DNA of 64,000 nt from an uncultured Bacteroidota bacterium (GCA_902619315.1 CACNDW010000006.1:1-64000), one strand, 5' to 3'. Counted from the stretch's first letter, positions 8,846-19,457 are shown. Program-made: numbers and translations. The notes: generated from the sequence alone by a model not told the origin.

Positions 8846-10239
8846 TGAACAGAACGATCAAACTCATACTTTCAATGGTGATTTTTTGGTCGTGTGACCA
8901 AAAATCAGATACACAAAATCCTCCAAATATCATTCTAATTGTTACCGATGACCAAAGGTGGGATGCCATTGGCTATGCAGGAAATGAAATCATCATCACT
9001 CCCGAACAAGACCAATTGGCAAAAGAAGGTACCTATTTCAACAAGGCTTTTGTAACCACCCCTATCTGTGGTGCCAGTCGTGCGACCATCATGACAGGAC
9101 TCTATGAGCGAAAACACAAATTTACCCTTGGGGGCACAACCCTTGACTCGATCTATAACAGAAAAAATTATGCCTACGAGCTCAAGAAGAATGGGTATAA
9201 AACTGGCTTTTTCGGTAAACTGGGAATTAAGAATAATGGAGGTTTTACCGAGTCATTTTCTGAACACGAGGTGTATGACCGAAATAACTATTTCAAAGAT
9301 CACAGAGGATATTATTATAAAACCATTGGAAAAGACACTGTTCACCTTACTCGATATACTGGACAAAAAGCCTTGAGTTTCATCGAAAATACTGAAAAAG
9401 ACAAACCTTTTTGTTTGTCAATTAGCTTTAGTGCACCACATGCACACGATGGTGCCTGGGAGGGGATTCAAAAACAATATTTCTGGCAAGAAGAAGTAGA
9501 TAATTATTATGAAGGCATCAAGATCCCAGCACCTAAAAATGCCTCCAATGAACAATTTAATGCCCTGCCCAAAGAGGTAAGGGAGGGATTTAACAGAACC
9601 CGTTGGTATTGGCGCTATGATACCCCAGAACGTTATCAGGAAAGTCTGAAAGGTTATTACAGAATGATCAGTGGAGTAGACGACGAACTTGGAAAAATAA
9701 GGAGGTTGCTCAAAGCAAAAGGGATAGAAAATAATACCATCATTATTTGGATGGGAGACAATGGTTATTTTCTGGGAGAGAGACAAATGGCAGGCAAGTG
9801 GTTGATGTATGACAACTCAGTAAGGGTACCACTGATCATTTTTGATCCGCGAGTCAATAATCACTTCGATGTCGATGACATGGTCGCCAATGTTGATTTA
9901 GCATCCACGATTTTGGATTTTGCAGGAATTGATGCTAAACTAAAAACACATGGAAACTCTTTGGCACCTTATGTTAAGACCGGTCAATCTCCCTTCAAAA
10001 GAGAGGAACTGTTGATAGAGCATTTATGGGAATTTAATCCCATCCCCTCCAGTGAGGGCATCAGGACCGAAAGATGGAAATTCATGAGGTACAGAAATAT
10101 AGAGGCCAAAGAGGAACTCTATGATTTGAAATCCGATCCAGAGGAACTCAAAAACCTGACGAGTAATCCTGACTATTCAAATTTGGTAATTGAAATGAGG
10201 GAGAAGCTCGAAAGAAAAATTTCAAAATACGCCCAATAA
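8842..10239 (+). CDS. S1-family sulfatase, predicted lipoprotein
   Basis: ATG overlaps the rhaM stop (ATGATGA); NIILIVTDDQRWDAIGYAGN; ICGASRATIMTG active-site motif; lipobox FWSC. Confidence 0.88.
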   Translation: MMNRTIKLILSMVIFWSCDQKSDTQNPPNIILIVTDDQRWDAIGYAGNEIIITPEQDQLAKEGTYFNKAFVTTPICGASRATIMTGLYERKHKFTLGGTTLDSIYNRKNYAYELKKNGYKTGFFGKLGIKNNGGFTESFSEHEVYDRNNYFKDHRGYYYKTIGKDTVHLTRYTGQKALSFIENTEKDKPFCLSISFSAPHAHDGAWEGIQKQYFWQEEVDNYYEGIKIPAPKNASNEQFNALPKEVREGFNRTRWYWRYDTPERYQESLKGYYRMISGVDDELGKIRRLLKAKGIENNTIIIWMGDNGYFLGERQMAGKWLMYDNSVRVPLIIFDPRVNNHFDVDDMVANVDLASTILDFAGIDAKLKTHGNSLAPYVKTGQSPFKREELLIEHLWEFNPIPSSEGIRTERWKFMRYRNIEAKEELYDLKSDPEELKNLTSNPDYSNLVIEMREKLERKISKYAQ

Positions 10240-10240
10240 A

Positions 10241-12976
10241 TCAGTTCTCTACAAAAGAAAGACTATATTTTCCAGATCCCAAAAGCAGAGTTGTTTTTTG
10301 TTTATTCTCCTGCTGACTTATAATTTTGGATGCGAGTTTGGGGTTCTCCAATATCCAACTGCCTTCCACTGGTTTTTTTAGGATAACATCAGAGGAGGTG
10401 TTTGCGGGTATTTCAAGCGTTAATTTTAGCTTTCCATTTTTACGTGACCACGCTACCGCTATTTTCCCATAATTTGAATCAAAGCTTCCATCTACTAAAT
10501 CAAAATTTTTGTCGAAAAGCGGTTGAATGGTATAGCGTTTATAGCCTGGAAATTCCTCATTGATTCTGAGCCCCATCAAGTTAGCGTACATCCACTCGCC
10601 TATCGCACCATAGGCATAGTGATTAAAGGAATTCATACTAGGATACTGAAAGCTGCCATCAGGCTTGATCCCATTCCATCGCTCCCAAATCGTTGTAGCT
10701 CCTTTGGTAACAGGATATAGCCAGGAGGGGTATTCTTTTCTGAGCATTAATTTTATTGCTTCCTCATTTTTCCCATTGTCAGACAAAACATGGCACAGGA
10801 AAGGCGTTCCCAAAAACCCAGTGGTCAGATGACCATAGTCCTCTATATTTTCTACCAATCTTTGGACTGCAATCTTTTTATTATTCTCAGAAAGCAGTTG
10901 GAATTGTAGTGCCAAAACATAGGCGGTTTGGGAATCGGAAACCAACATCCCATTTTTGGTAACGAATTCATCATTGAAAGCCTTAACCAATTTCACATAG
11001 AGATCAGTATATTTTATAACATCATCATTATAGCCCAAGACTTTTGCTGACTTGATCAATAATTGAGTAGAATAGCAATAAAAAGCTTGAGCAATCAACT
11101 TTTTACTGGTAACAGCGGATCGGCCAGAGTTATCATCATCTCTTGAAAAAAACAACCAATCTCCCCAATGGTCTTCCTTTATGTATAGATGATCCTTCGA
11201 GTTTTGGGTCATAAAATCAACCCATTTTACCATGCTTATATACTGTCGTTCCAGGGTTTTTATATCCCCGTAAATCAAGTAAGAGTGCCAAGGGATGATG
11301 GTAGCTGCATCAGCCCATCCAGTTCTTCCAAAACTTCCTCTAAGCTGCTTTGAATCATTGAGCCCTAAATAATTATTGTGAGGAACTACACCAGGCACAG
11401 CCCCGTCAGTTCTTTGATCATAAGTCAAATCGATCAACCACTTGTCAAAAAAGTTTTTGACATCCATATTGAATCCGGCAGTACTAAAGAATGCTTGCGC
11501 ATCTCCTGTCCATCCCAATCTCTCATCTCTTTGTGGGCAGTCAGTGGGAACATCTAAAAAATTACCTCTTTGCCCCCATTGAATGTTTTCTTGAAGCTGA
11601 TTGATCAATTCATTTGAAGTGGTCAGTGAACCTGTAAACTCCATATCCGAATAAAGTGCTACAGCCTGAAAATCGTCAATATTAATTTGATCCACTCCTT
11701 CAACTTTTAAATATCTAAATCCCTGAAAGGTGAAGGTGGGGTGATAAATTTGATCTGCATTACCATTCAAAATGAAGGTGTTTTTTTGCTCTGCAGCCCT
11801 AAGGTTCGTAGTATAAAATTCTCCATCCTTGTCAAGAACTTCGGCATGATATAAAGTTACCTCAGTACCTTTTGGAAGATCTGATTTGAACTTTACCCAC
11901 CCCACAAGGTTTTGACCAAAATCTATGACCTTATCCCCAGATGGAGTAGTGATCAATTCCTTTGCCTCCAGAACCTCTCTCTTTTTAATCATTTCGTTTC
12001 TTGAATGATCCAGCTTTCCATTATATCTAGCTACAGACTGAGCTTTTTTTGAATTTTTATTTTTCTTAAGTGGCATTGACCAAGTTGGGTCAGATAAATT
12101 GAAATCTATAAATTCCCCATTGTAGATCGATGAGCTTTGAATTGATCCAAAGTGATAACTCCAGTTTTCATCATTAATTATACTTTTTTTAGTGCCGTTC
12201 TCGAAACTGACAACCAATTCTGAAATAAATGATATTTCATCTCCATAATCTGTTTTTCTTTTTCCACGATTGGGTCTAAAATTCCTAAACCACCCATCTG
12301 CAAGAATTACACCTATTCTATTATTACCCGATGAAAGCATATCTTTGACATCATAAGCTTGGTATTGGATTCTGTTGTTATAGGAAGTCCATCCAGGGGT
12401 TAAGTATGATTTCCCAACTCTTTTTCCATTGATATGAGCCTCATAAATCCCTCTGGAAGTGATAAATAAACTGGCTGATGTTATCTTACCACCAACAACA
12501 AAATCATTTGTAAAATAAGGGCTTTTTGGCCCCTTCTTATCATCATTTTTGACCCCTATCCAATCCGAATTCCAGTTTTTTTTATCCATCAATCCTGTAG
12601 TCCAAGAGCTAATTTTGCTTTGTTTAGGTTTTGCTGATTGATTGGTCCAAACTTTCACTGTCCAATAATACTTGGTTGCATATTCAAGTGATTTTCCCTG
12701 ATATTTGACATAAACAGACTCTGAAGAATTGACTTTGCCCGAATCCCAAACCAAACTTTGTTTTGAAAATATTTTGTCTGTTGCAACAAAAAGCTGATAA
12801 TGGGTTTGGTTTAAATCATATTCATCAGATTTAATTCTCCACGAGAAATCTGGATTTCTGCTGTCCAAACCTAAAGGATTAATAAGTTTGTCAACTTTTA
12901 ATTGGGTAATTGTTGTTTTTTGAGCTTGAACAGATAGAAGTAATAAAAAAATTAAAATAGTATAAAGTGTACGCAT
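10241..12976 (-). CDS. GH78 alpha-L-rhamnosidase, secreted
   Basis: Signal peptide; DFSWRIKSDE, DVPTDCPQRDERLGWTGDAQAF, GATTIWERWNGIKPDGSF, MNSFNHYAYGAIGEWMY. Confidence 0.95.
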   Translation of the reverse strand: MRTLYTILIFLLLLSVQAQKTTITQLKVDKLINPLGLDSRNPDFSWRIKSDEYDLNQTHYQLFVATDKIFSKQSLVWDSGKVNSSESVYVKYQGKSLEYATKYYWTVKVWTNQSAKPKQSKISSWTTGLMDKKNWNSDWIGVKNDDKKGPKSPYFTNDFVVGGKITSASLFITSRGIYEAHINGKRVGKSYLTPGWTSYNNRIQYQAYDVKDMLSSGNNRIGVILADGWFRNFRPNRGKRKTDYGDEISFISELVVSFENGTKKSIINDENWSYHFGSIQSSSIYNGEFIDFNLSDPTWSMPLKKNKNSKKAQSVARYNGKLDHSRNEMIKKREVLEAKELITTPSGDKVIDFGQNLVGWVKFKSDLPKGTEVTLYHAEVLDKDGEFYTTNLRAAEQKNTFILNGNADQIYHPTFTFQGFRYLKVEGVDQINIDDFQAVALYSDMEFTGSLTTSNELINQLQENIQWGQRGNFLDVPTDCPQRDERLGWTGDAQAFFSTAGFNMDVKNFFDKWLIDLTYDQRTDGAVPGVVPHNNYLGLNDSKQLRGSFGRTGWADAATIIPWHSYLIYGDIKTLERQYISMVKWVDFMTQNSKDHLYIKEDHWGDWLFFSRDDDNSGRSAVTSKKLIAQAFYCYSTQLLIKSAKVLGYNDDVIKYTDLYVKLVKAFNDEFVTKNGMLVSDSQTAYVLALQFQLLSENNKKIAVQRLVENIEDYGHLTTGFLGTPFLCHVLSDNGKNEEAIKLMLRKEYPSWLYPVTKGATTIWERWNGIKPDGSFQYPSMNSFNHYAYGAIGEWMYANLMGLRINEEFPGYKRYTIQPLFDKNFDLVDGSFDSNYGKIAVAWSRKNGKLKLTLEIPANTSSDVILKKPVEGSWILENPKLASKIISQQENKQKTTLLLGSGKYSLSFVEN

Positions 12977-13040
12977 TTTATTGATTGATTTTTCTTCGTA
13001 AAATTTGAATTTAGTTTTTATACAAGTTAGTAAATTAATT

Positions 13041-14354
13041 TTATGCTGTTTGAGTCATCAATTGTGAAGCTCCCAAAGCACATGCAAAGGAAGCGGGTTT
13101 CGCTTTGATTTTTTGTTGGGGAAATTGTCTTCTTAAAAAGGCAAGAAATATTTTGTTATCCGTAAATCCACCATCAATGTAAATTCTTTTGGGTAAGGTT
13201 TCACAGATAATGTCAATTTTACTTATAAGTAAATCCATCAGCTCTCTTATTAGTTGATAGTATGCAGCTTCAAAATTGGGAAAGCCTAGATCATCCTTGG
13301 GCGGAGCATGCTTATTGTCTAGGTATTTCCAGTGAAAATGTTTTTTTGATTTTTTTAGTACTTCTTCCATTAGTTGCTTTTCCAATTCGAGTCCGTGATG
13401 GTAAAATTTTGGCTTACTGAAATGTTCAATTAATTTTTGAACTTTCAATCGGTGTTCCTCACCCAAAAAAAGGCGTGAGCTTTTAACGGGGCTTCCATCA
13501 ATTTTCATATATGCAGTAGCACCAGCATTAATTTGATTCTGGTCAAAAAGTGAATCACTGGAAAAAGGATTAAAATTGATGCACCACGTTCCTGTTGATA
13601 AAAGTATAAATGACTCTTTCCCTCTCAAAAGGTAAGTTAACAAAGCCGAGGAGCTATCGTGAATTCCTATACCAAAGGAGATTTTTCGACCTCCAAAACT
13701 TTTGATAACTGTTTTTTTGGTTTCAACAATTGGTGGAAAAAAACGGTCAATACCCTCAGCTTTTACCCAGTTGTGATATTCTTTCTTTTCATAATCCCAA
13801 AGATCGGTATGGCAACCTATACTAGTATATTCTGAGTACATTTTGCCCGTAAAGACATAACTTAAATACTGAGGTAAATGCAAGCTGTAACGAATTTTTT
13901 CGAAAATCGCAGGTCGTTTGTATTTAAGCCAATAAAGCTGTTTACCGGAGTTGAGTAAATCCAAATTTTTAGATCCTGTATGTGAGGCGAAAACAGATTC
14001 AGGCCCATAATCCCGATAAAAAGGCTCAAAAGTATTGGCCTCCACCGGCTTATGGTAATCGTAGACCGGAGCAACCACCTCACCCTTTTCATCTAAATGA
14101 ATCAACGTAGCACCAAAAGCAGAAAAATTTACCTTATGAATTACAAAAATGTCAGATGCTAATAAAGTCTCTAGGCTTTCCCTCATCCAAGAGACAATTT
14201 CGTAGATATTTTCGGCACTGTGTCCGTCCTCATCCTCTATTTTGGATAGGCTGACTATTTCTCGAACTAGAATCTTATTTTCAGCATCGAATACAAAATA
14301 TTTTTGGTTGGTTTTCCCTACATCAAATACCAAACAACACTTTTTTTTCATCAA
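13041..14354 (-). CDS. FGGY-family carbohydrate kinase, probable L-rhamnulokinase
   Basis: DVGKTNQKYFVFD N-terminus, GIGIHDSSSALL, IYIDGGFTDNKIF; 4-nt overlap with rhamnose isomerase. Confidence 0.85.
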   Translation of the reverse strand: MMKKKCCLVFDVGKTNQKYFVFDAENKILVREIVSLSKIEDEDGHSAENIYEIVSWMRESLETLLASDIFVIHKVNFSAFGATLIHLDEKGEVVAPVYDYHKPVEANTFEPFYRDYGPESVFASHTGSKNLDLLNSGKQLYWLKYKRPAIFEKIRYSLHLPQYLSYVFTGKMYSEYTSIGCHTDLWDYEKKEYHNWVKAEGIDRFFPPIVETKKTVIKSFGGRKISFGIGIHDSSSALLTYLLRGKESFILLSTGTWCINFNPFSSDSLFDQNQINAGATAYMKIDGSPVKSSRLFLGEEHRLKVQKLIEHFSKPKFYHHGLELEKQLMEEVLKKSKKHFHWKYLDNKHAPPKDDLGFPNFEAAYYQLIRELMDLLISKIDIICETLPKRIYIDGGFTDNKIFLAFLRRQFPQQKIKAKPASFACALGASQLMTQTA

Positions 14355-15625
14355 AGTCCAGTTGATTTTGAGTGCTTACCCCTTTTTCTTATGAGTTGAT
14401 TACGAATATCAAAAGATCGGTATGCTTCAATAGCATCTAGTGCTCCACCTCTTCTGTAAACAGATTCTTTGACAAGTGGCCTGACATCGGTTCTGTAAGC
14501 CTCCTGTAAAATAGATTGTGCGGCCACCACATCATTTTGTGACTGAGCAACTTTCAATCCGTCATAATTAACCAACAAGGCTCTGGCGTAGGCAATTTTA
14601 ATACTTTCCACAGATTGCAACAAATCTTCCATGGGATCTTTAAAGTTGTGACTGGCATCTATCATCCAAGACAATTCAGGATTTACAGTTTCTCGAACGC
14701 CTTTCACCAACTCACAAAAAATTAAAAACAACTGATAAGGTTTTATGCTTCCCACTGTGAGATCATCGTCCCCATATTTACTGTCGTTAAAATGAAATCC
14801 TCCCAATTTATTCAAATGCATCAGCAAAGCAACGATCTGTTCTATGTTGGTGTTGGGCAAATGATGCCCCAGATCCACTAAAGTAGTCGCTTGATCTCCA
14901 AGTTTTGACGCCAAAAGGTGTGATGTTCCCCAATCAGGAATGACCATGGAATAAAAGTTGGGCTCATAAGGTTTATACTCGATTAACAGTTTCCAATCCG
15001 AAGGTAAATGTTCATAAATCTCCTCCAAAGATTCCAAAGTACGCTGAAATGCCCCTCGAAAATCGTGTTGACCAGCAAATGAAGTTCCATCAGCCAACCA
15101 GACTGTCAAAGCCTTAGAACCTAATTCAATCCCATGATCGATAACTTCTTTGTTGTGTCGAATGGCTTCTTTTCTAACTGCTGAATCAATATGTGATAAT
15201 GAGCCAAACTTATAGGATTGTTCACTTTCAGGCTGATCCTGAAAAGTATTCGAATTGACCGCATCAAAAACGATATCTAATCGATTGGCTAAATCCTTGA
15301 TTGCCTTATAATCTTCTGGTATGTCCCAGGGAATGTGAAGACTGATGGCACCACTAGACTGATTCAAAGCATGCAGAGTCCCTACATCTTTGATTTTTTC
15401 CTCTAAACTAGAGGGTTCGCCACCATGGGGAAATCTACCAAAACGAGTCCCTCCAGTTCCCAATGCCCAACTGGGAATGGCGATCTGAAGAGCGCCAATT
15501 TGATTAACTACAGCTTCAATATCTAACCCATTTTGGGTTAATCTTTCTCCCAAATGGTCAAAATTGGATTTATGCCTTGGCAGTTGTTCCTCGTTAAAAG
15601 TTTTTAATTTTTTTTTATCCAACAT
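14351..15625 (-). CDS. rhaI: L-rhamnose isomerase (RhaI type)
   Basis: WALGTGGTRFGRFPHGGEPSSLEEKI, LIEYKPYEPNFYS, VDLGHHLPNTNIE, GGFHFNDSKYGDDDLT; start at MLDKKKL. Confidence 0.9.
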   Translation of the reverse strand: MLDKKKLKTFNEEQLPRHKSNFDHLGERLTQNGLDIEAVVNQIGALQIAIPSWALGTGGTRFGRFPHGGEPSSLEEKIKDVGTLHALNQSSGAISLHIPWDIPEDYKAIKDLANRLDIVFDAVNSNTFQDQPESEQSYKFGSLSHIDSAVRKEAIRHNKEVIDHGIELGSKALTVWLADGTSFAGQHDFRGAFQRTLESLEEIYEHLPSDWKLLIEYKPYEPNFYSMVIPDWGTSHLLASKLGDQATTLVDLGHHLPNTNIEQIVALLMHLNKLGGFHFNDSKYGDDDLTVGSIKPYQLFLIFCELVKGVRETVNPELSWMIDASHNFKDPMEDLLQSVESIKIAYARALLVNYDGLKVAQSQNDVVAAQSILQEAYRTDVRPLVKESVYRRGGALDAIEAYRSFDIRNQLIRKRGKHSKSTGL

Positions 15626-15635
15626 GGTTTTATGT

Positions 15636-17738
15636 TTATCTAACAAAGGCGTTTGACATTCCTCCATCTACATTGATGGTATTTCCTGTACTTTTATCTA
15701 ACAGGGCCAAAAAGGCAAAAACTCCATTAGCAATGTCCTCAGGCATAATGATTTGATTCAAAAGATTTCTTTTGGCGTAAAAAGCTGGCAACTCCTCCAC
15801 TGAGATACCATAAGCTTTTGCACGCCCCTTTGCCCACTCACCTTCCCAGATTTTGCTCCCCACAATCACTCCATCGGGATTGACCGTGTTGACCCTGATC
15901 TTATCTGTGGCCAATTCGGCTGCCAAAAGTCTTGACAAGTGCATTTGTGCTGCTTTTGCTGTTCCATATCCTGCATTGTTAGGCCCGGAAACCAAACCGT
16001 TCTTACTGGCAATATTAACTATACTTCCACCTAAACCTTGTATTCTCATTATTCTAGCAGCTTGTTTTGACAAAAGGAACTGACCTTTAACCAGTACGTT
16101 TTGTAATAAATCCCAATCTAATTCTGTAGTTTCAGCAAGTGGCTTTGAGATCGCTAAACCAGCACTGTGAACCACAATGTCCAAACCACCGAACTGTAAA
16201 CAGGTTTTTTGAATAGCATCCTCCAGACTCTCAGCTTTAGTAACATCACAACAAAATCCTATAGCCTGGTCAGTACCGTATTGTAAAGTAGCTTCCTGAA
16301 GGTACCTCTCAGAGATATCAGTGAAAACGACATTGGCTCCCTCGGCAATAAGTTTGTCGGCTATAGCCCTGCCAATACCTCCCCCTGAACCCGTCACCAA
16401 AGCGATTTTTCTAGAAAGGGGTTTTTCTTTTGGTTGTCGTTGTAATTTGGCTTCCTCCAACAACCAATATTCTATATCAAAAGCCTCTTGTCGAGGAAGA
16501 GAAGTATATTTTGAAATGGCCTCTGCTCCTCGCATTACATTAATAGCATTGATGTAAAATTCAGAGGCTACCCTGGCTGTTTGTTTGTTCTTGGCAAAAG
16601 TAAACATCCCTACTCCTGGATATAATATTACCACTGGGTTGGGGTCCCTTACAGCAGGGCTATCGTTGTGCTTACAGGATTCATAATAATCATGATAATC
16701 ATCGCGATACTGTTCAAATAAACCGGATAATTTATCTAATACCATTTGCTCATCACTGAGGTCTTGTTCGGGAGTTAAATTCAGAATAAGAGGTTTAATT
16801 TTTGTTCTTAAAAAGTGATCAGGGCAAGAGGTTCCCATAGGAGCCAAACGTTGAAGGTCATAACTGTTAATATATTCCAAAACTTTTTCATCATCGGTAA
16901 AATGGCCGATCATTGCATTTTCTGAGGAACAGAGACCTCTTAAAATGGGGGCAAGTTGTGCTGCTTTACCTTTCCTTTTATCCTCAGATAAACTTTTGAT
17001 TTTTTGTCCTCCAAAAACACTACTATTTTTGGCAACTTTATCCTCGATGTATTGGGATGCAGCTTCAATGACTTCCAAACTGTTGATATATGATTCATAG
17101 GAAGTATCTCCCCAGGTGAAAACCCCATGACTGCCCAAAACAATCCCTCTAATACTGGGGTTTTCATTCAAACATTTTTCCAATTTTAATCCCAAATCAA
17201 AGCCAGGACGTTGCCATGGCACCCAACCCATGGTATCACCCCAAATTTCTTTTGTTATTTTTTCACTGTCTTCTGCCGCCGCGATGGCGATCAAAGCATC
17301 GGGATGTAGGTGATCAATATGTTTAAAGGGGAGCAAACCATGAAGAGGTGTGTCAATAGAAGGTGTCCTACTGTCTAAATCATATATACAATGATTAAAA
17401 AGGGCGACCATTTCGTCCTCATATTCAAGACCACGGTAAACTTTTTTCAGATCATGTAACCTCTGATTATACAAGCCTGCAATTCCATCGCGTTTCAGGG
17501 TGCCGATGTCTCCCCCGGATCCCTTAATCCACATTACTTCAACATCCTGATTAGTGATAGGATCTTTTTCGATGGTTTTGCAACTAGTGTTTCCTCCTCC
17601 ATAATTAGTGATTCTTAAATCCTCACCTAAAATATTGGAACGATACAAAAAAAGTGAAACTTGGTCGTCTCCCAACAACTTTGCTTTTTTATCATCCCAT
17701 AAATAGTTTACAAACTTATATTTACTTTTGGCTTCCAT
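15636..17738 (-). CDS. Bifunctional rhamnulose-1-phosphate aldolase / lactaldehyde dehydrogenase-type SDR
   Basis: N-terminal class II aldolase (HPDALIAIAAAEDS, LGSHGVFTWGD) fused to a C-terminal SDR (VTGSGGGIGRAIA, YGTAKAA). Confidence 0.93.
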   Translation of the reverse strand: MEAKSKYKFVNYLWDDKKAKLLGDDQVSLFLYRSNILGEDLRITNYGGGNTSCKTIEKDPITNQDVEVMWIKGSGGDIGTLKRDGIAGLYNQRLHDLKKVYRGLEYEDEMVALFNHCIYDLDSRTPSIDTPLHGLLPFKHIDHLHPDALIAIAAAEDSEKITKEIWGDTMGWVPWQRPGFDLGLKLEKCLNENPSIRGIVLGSHGVFTWGDTSYESYINSLEVIEAASQYIEDKVAKNSSVFGGQKIKSLSEDKRKGKAAQLAPILRGLCSSENAMIGHFTDDEKVLEYINSYDLQRLAPMGTSCPDHFLRTKIKPLILNLTPEQDLSDEQMVLDKLSGLFEQYRDDYHDYYESCKHNDSPAVRDPNPVVILYPGVGMFTFAKNKQTARVASEFYINAINVMRGAEAISKYTSLPRQEAFDIEYWLLEEAKLQRQPKEKPLSRKIALVTGSGGGIGRAIADKLIAEGANVVFTDISERYLQEATLQYGTDQAIGFCCDVTKAESLEDAIQKTCLQFGGLDIVVHSAGLAISKPLAETTELDWDLLQNVLVKGQFLLSKQAARIMRIQGLGGSIVNIASKNGLVSGPNNAGYGTAKAAQMHLSRLLAAELATDKIRVNTVNPDGVIVGSKIWEGEWAKGRAKAYGISVEELPAFYAKRNLLNQIIMPEDIANGVFAFLALLDKSTGNTINVDGGMSNAFVR

Positions 17739-17782
17739 GTTTAGATTTTAACTAATTCAAATTTACTTTTTTCTAAAATAAT

Positions 17783-17803
17783 AAGTATACTTTAGATATA
17801 CCT
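17783..17803. promoter_or_regulatory. Imperfect palindrome in the divergent rhamnose-catabolism promoter region
   Basis: AAGTATACTTTAGATATACCT, arms GTATA-N7-TATAC, 45 nt upstream of the aldolase/SDR gene. Confidence 0.35.
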
Positions 17804-18056
17804 GTAAAATTATAGATTGATGATTTTTTTAACTCCAACTAAATGACACTCCTTTAAAGAAATTTTATCCACTGGCATTTTTGTTATATCTACATTTTTT
17901 AATGCAATATTGAAACTGGTTGCAAAATAAGCTATTGAAAGTGAAAATTTTTTATATTAAAAAAAATCAGTTTCATTGAACGAAAATCATATTAAACAGT
18001 ACATTACAGATAATTACACTTCAAACAATTGATTAGTTTTAAAGAAACAATAAATT

Positions 18057-19442
18057 ATGGCTGAAATTGATAATAAGTCTTCAGAGTTTGAAAGAGAGTT
18101 AGTTCCAGAAAATAAATTAAAGAGCTGGAAAAGTTTTTTGGGTATGTACGCCGGTGAACATGCAGCTGGTACAGAATTTATGATTGGCCCTCTTTTCCTT
18201 ACCGTGGGAGTGAGTGCTTTTGATTTGCTTGCCGGTTTATTTTTGGGGAATTTGATGGCGGTTTTGTCTTGGAGACTCATCACTGCCAATATTGCCGTCA
18301 AAGAACGTTTTACACTATATTTCAAACTGGAAAAAATTTCGGGAAAAAAATTGGTGAATTTTTACAATGTTGCTAATGGTGTATTGTTCTGTTTTTTGGC
18401 AGGATCCATGATCACCGTATCAGCAACTGCCGTTGGGGTTCCCACAGGTTTGGAAATGCCCAAACTGACTGATGTTATGCCCAACAGTATCACATGGATC
18501 ATCGTGGTTTTAATCATAGGAGGCCTCACCACATGGATAGCAGCCAAGGGATATGAAATGGTTTCCCAGGCGGCCAACTGGATGTCTCCCTTTATTGTCT
18601 TGGCTTTTTTGGCCTGCGGAGTGGTTGCGTCAGACCAATTGGCAATCCAAAGTTTTTCTGATTTTATTGCTGTTTGGGGGGAGGGATCGGAGCCTTTTCC
18701 CGGACAAATAAAATACACTTTTTGGCATGTTTTTTTGTGGTCGTGGTTTTGCAATGCGGCTATGCATATCGGGATGTCAGATCTTTCAGTATTCCGTTAC
18801 GCCAAGTCTGCGGAGTCAGGTTGGACTACCGCTGCAGGAATGTATGTAGGTCATTACATGGCTTGGATTGCAGCCTGTTTGCTATATGCCGTCTATCTAA
18901 AATCGCCTGAGGCTGCTGCTTTTTTGGCGGAAGGAACTGCCCCACCTGTAGCTCCTGGCCCACTGGCCTACAACGCCATTGGCTGGTTTGGAATTTTTGC
19001 CGTGATCTTGGCGGGATGGACTACTGCCAACCCAACCATTTACAGATCAGGATTGGCATTTCAAGCCATACTTCCAAAATGGTCCATTACAAAAGCTACA
19101 GTATTGGCAGGGTCTGTGGCAACCATTGCCGGTATTTTCCCCTCATTTGCCATGAAACTTCTCGATTTTGTTGCAGTATATGGATTTATCCTTGCACCTG
19201 TTGGTGCTGTTATTGTTTTTGAATACTATTTTGCCGATCGCTATGGCGTTATTAAAAACTACGCTGAAAAAAGTAACATCGCTTTCAACAAGTCTGTATT
19301 TTTAGCCTGGTTGATCAGTTTTGTAATCTTTTTTGGCTGGTCAAAGACACAAGGTGTGTTCCTTTCTTTTTTAACTCTTCCAGCCTGGCTGTGCTGTGGA
19401 ATACTTTTTGTTATTTTTAGTAAATTTTATCAAAGAAAATAA
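18057..19442 (+). CDS. NCS1-like (purine/cytosine permease-like) transporter
   Basis: About 12 TM segments; MYAGEHAAGTEFMIGPLFLTVGVSAFDLLAGLFLGNLMAVLSW is permease-like; located in the rhamnose cluster. Confidence 0.7.
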   Translation: MAEIDNKSSEFERELVPENKLKSWKSFLGMYAGEHAAGTEFMIGPLFLTVGVSAFDLLAGLFLGNLMAVLSWRLITANIAVKERFTLYFKLEKISGKKLVNFYNVANGVLFCFLAGSMITVSATAVGVPTGLEMPKLTDVMPNSITWIIVVLIIGGLTTWIAAKGYEMVSQAANWMSPFIVLAFLACGVVASDQLAIQSFSDFIAVWGEGSEPFPGQIKYTFWHVFLWSWFCNAAMHIGMSDLSVFRYAKSAESGWTTAAGMYVGHYMAWIAACLLYAVYLKSPEAAAFLAEGTAPPVAPGPLAYNAIGWFGIFAVILAGWTTANPTIYRSGLAFQAILPKWSITKATVLAGSVATIAGIFPSFAMKLLDFVAVYGFILAPVGAVIVFEYYFADRYGVIKNYAEKSNIAFNKSVFLAWLISFVIFFGWSKTQGVFLSFLTLPAWLCCGILFVIFSKFYQRK

Positions 19443-19457
19443 TTTATCTTGATTATA

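Noticed and set aside
18362-18754. Minus-strand 130-aa ORF opposite the NCS1-like permease
   Set aside because: Complement of TM-segment codons; no domain.
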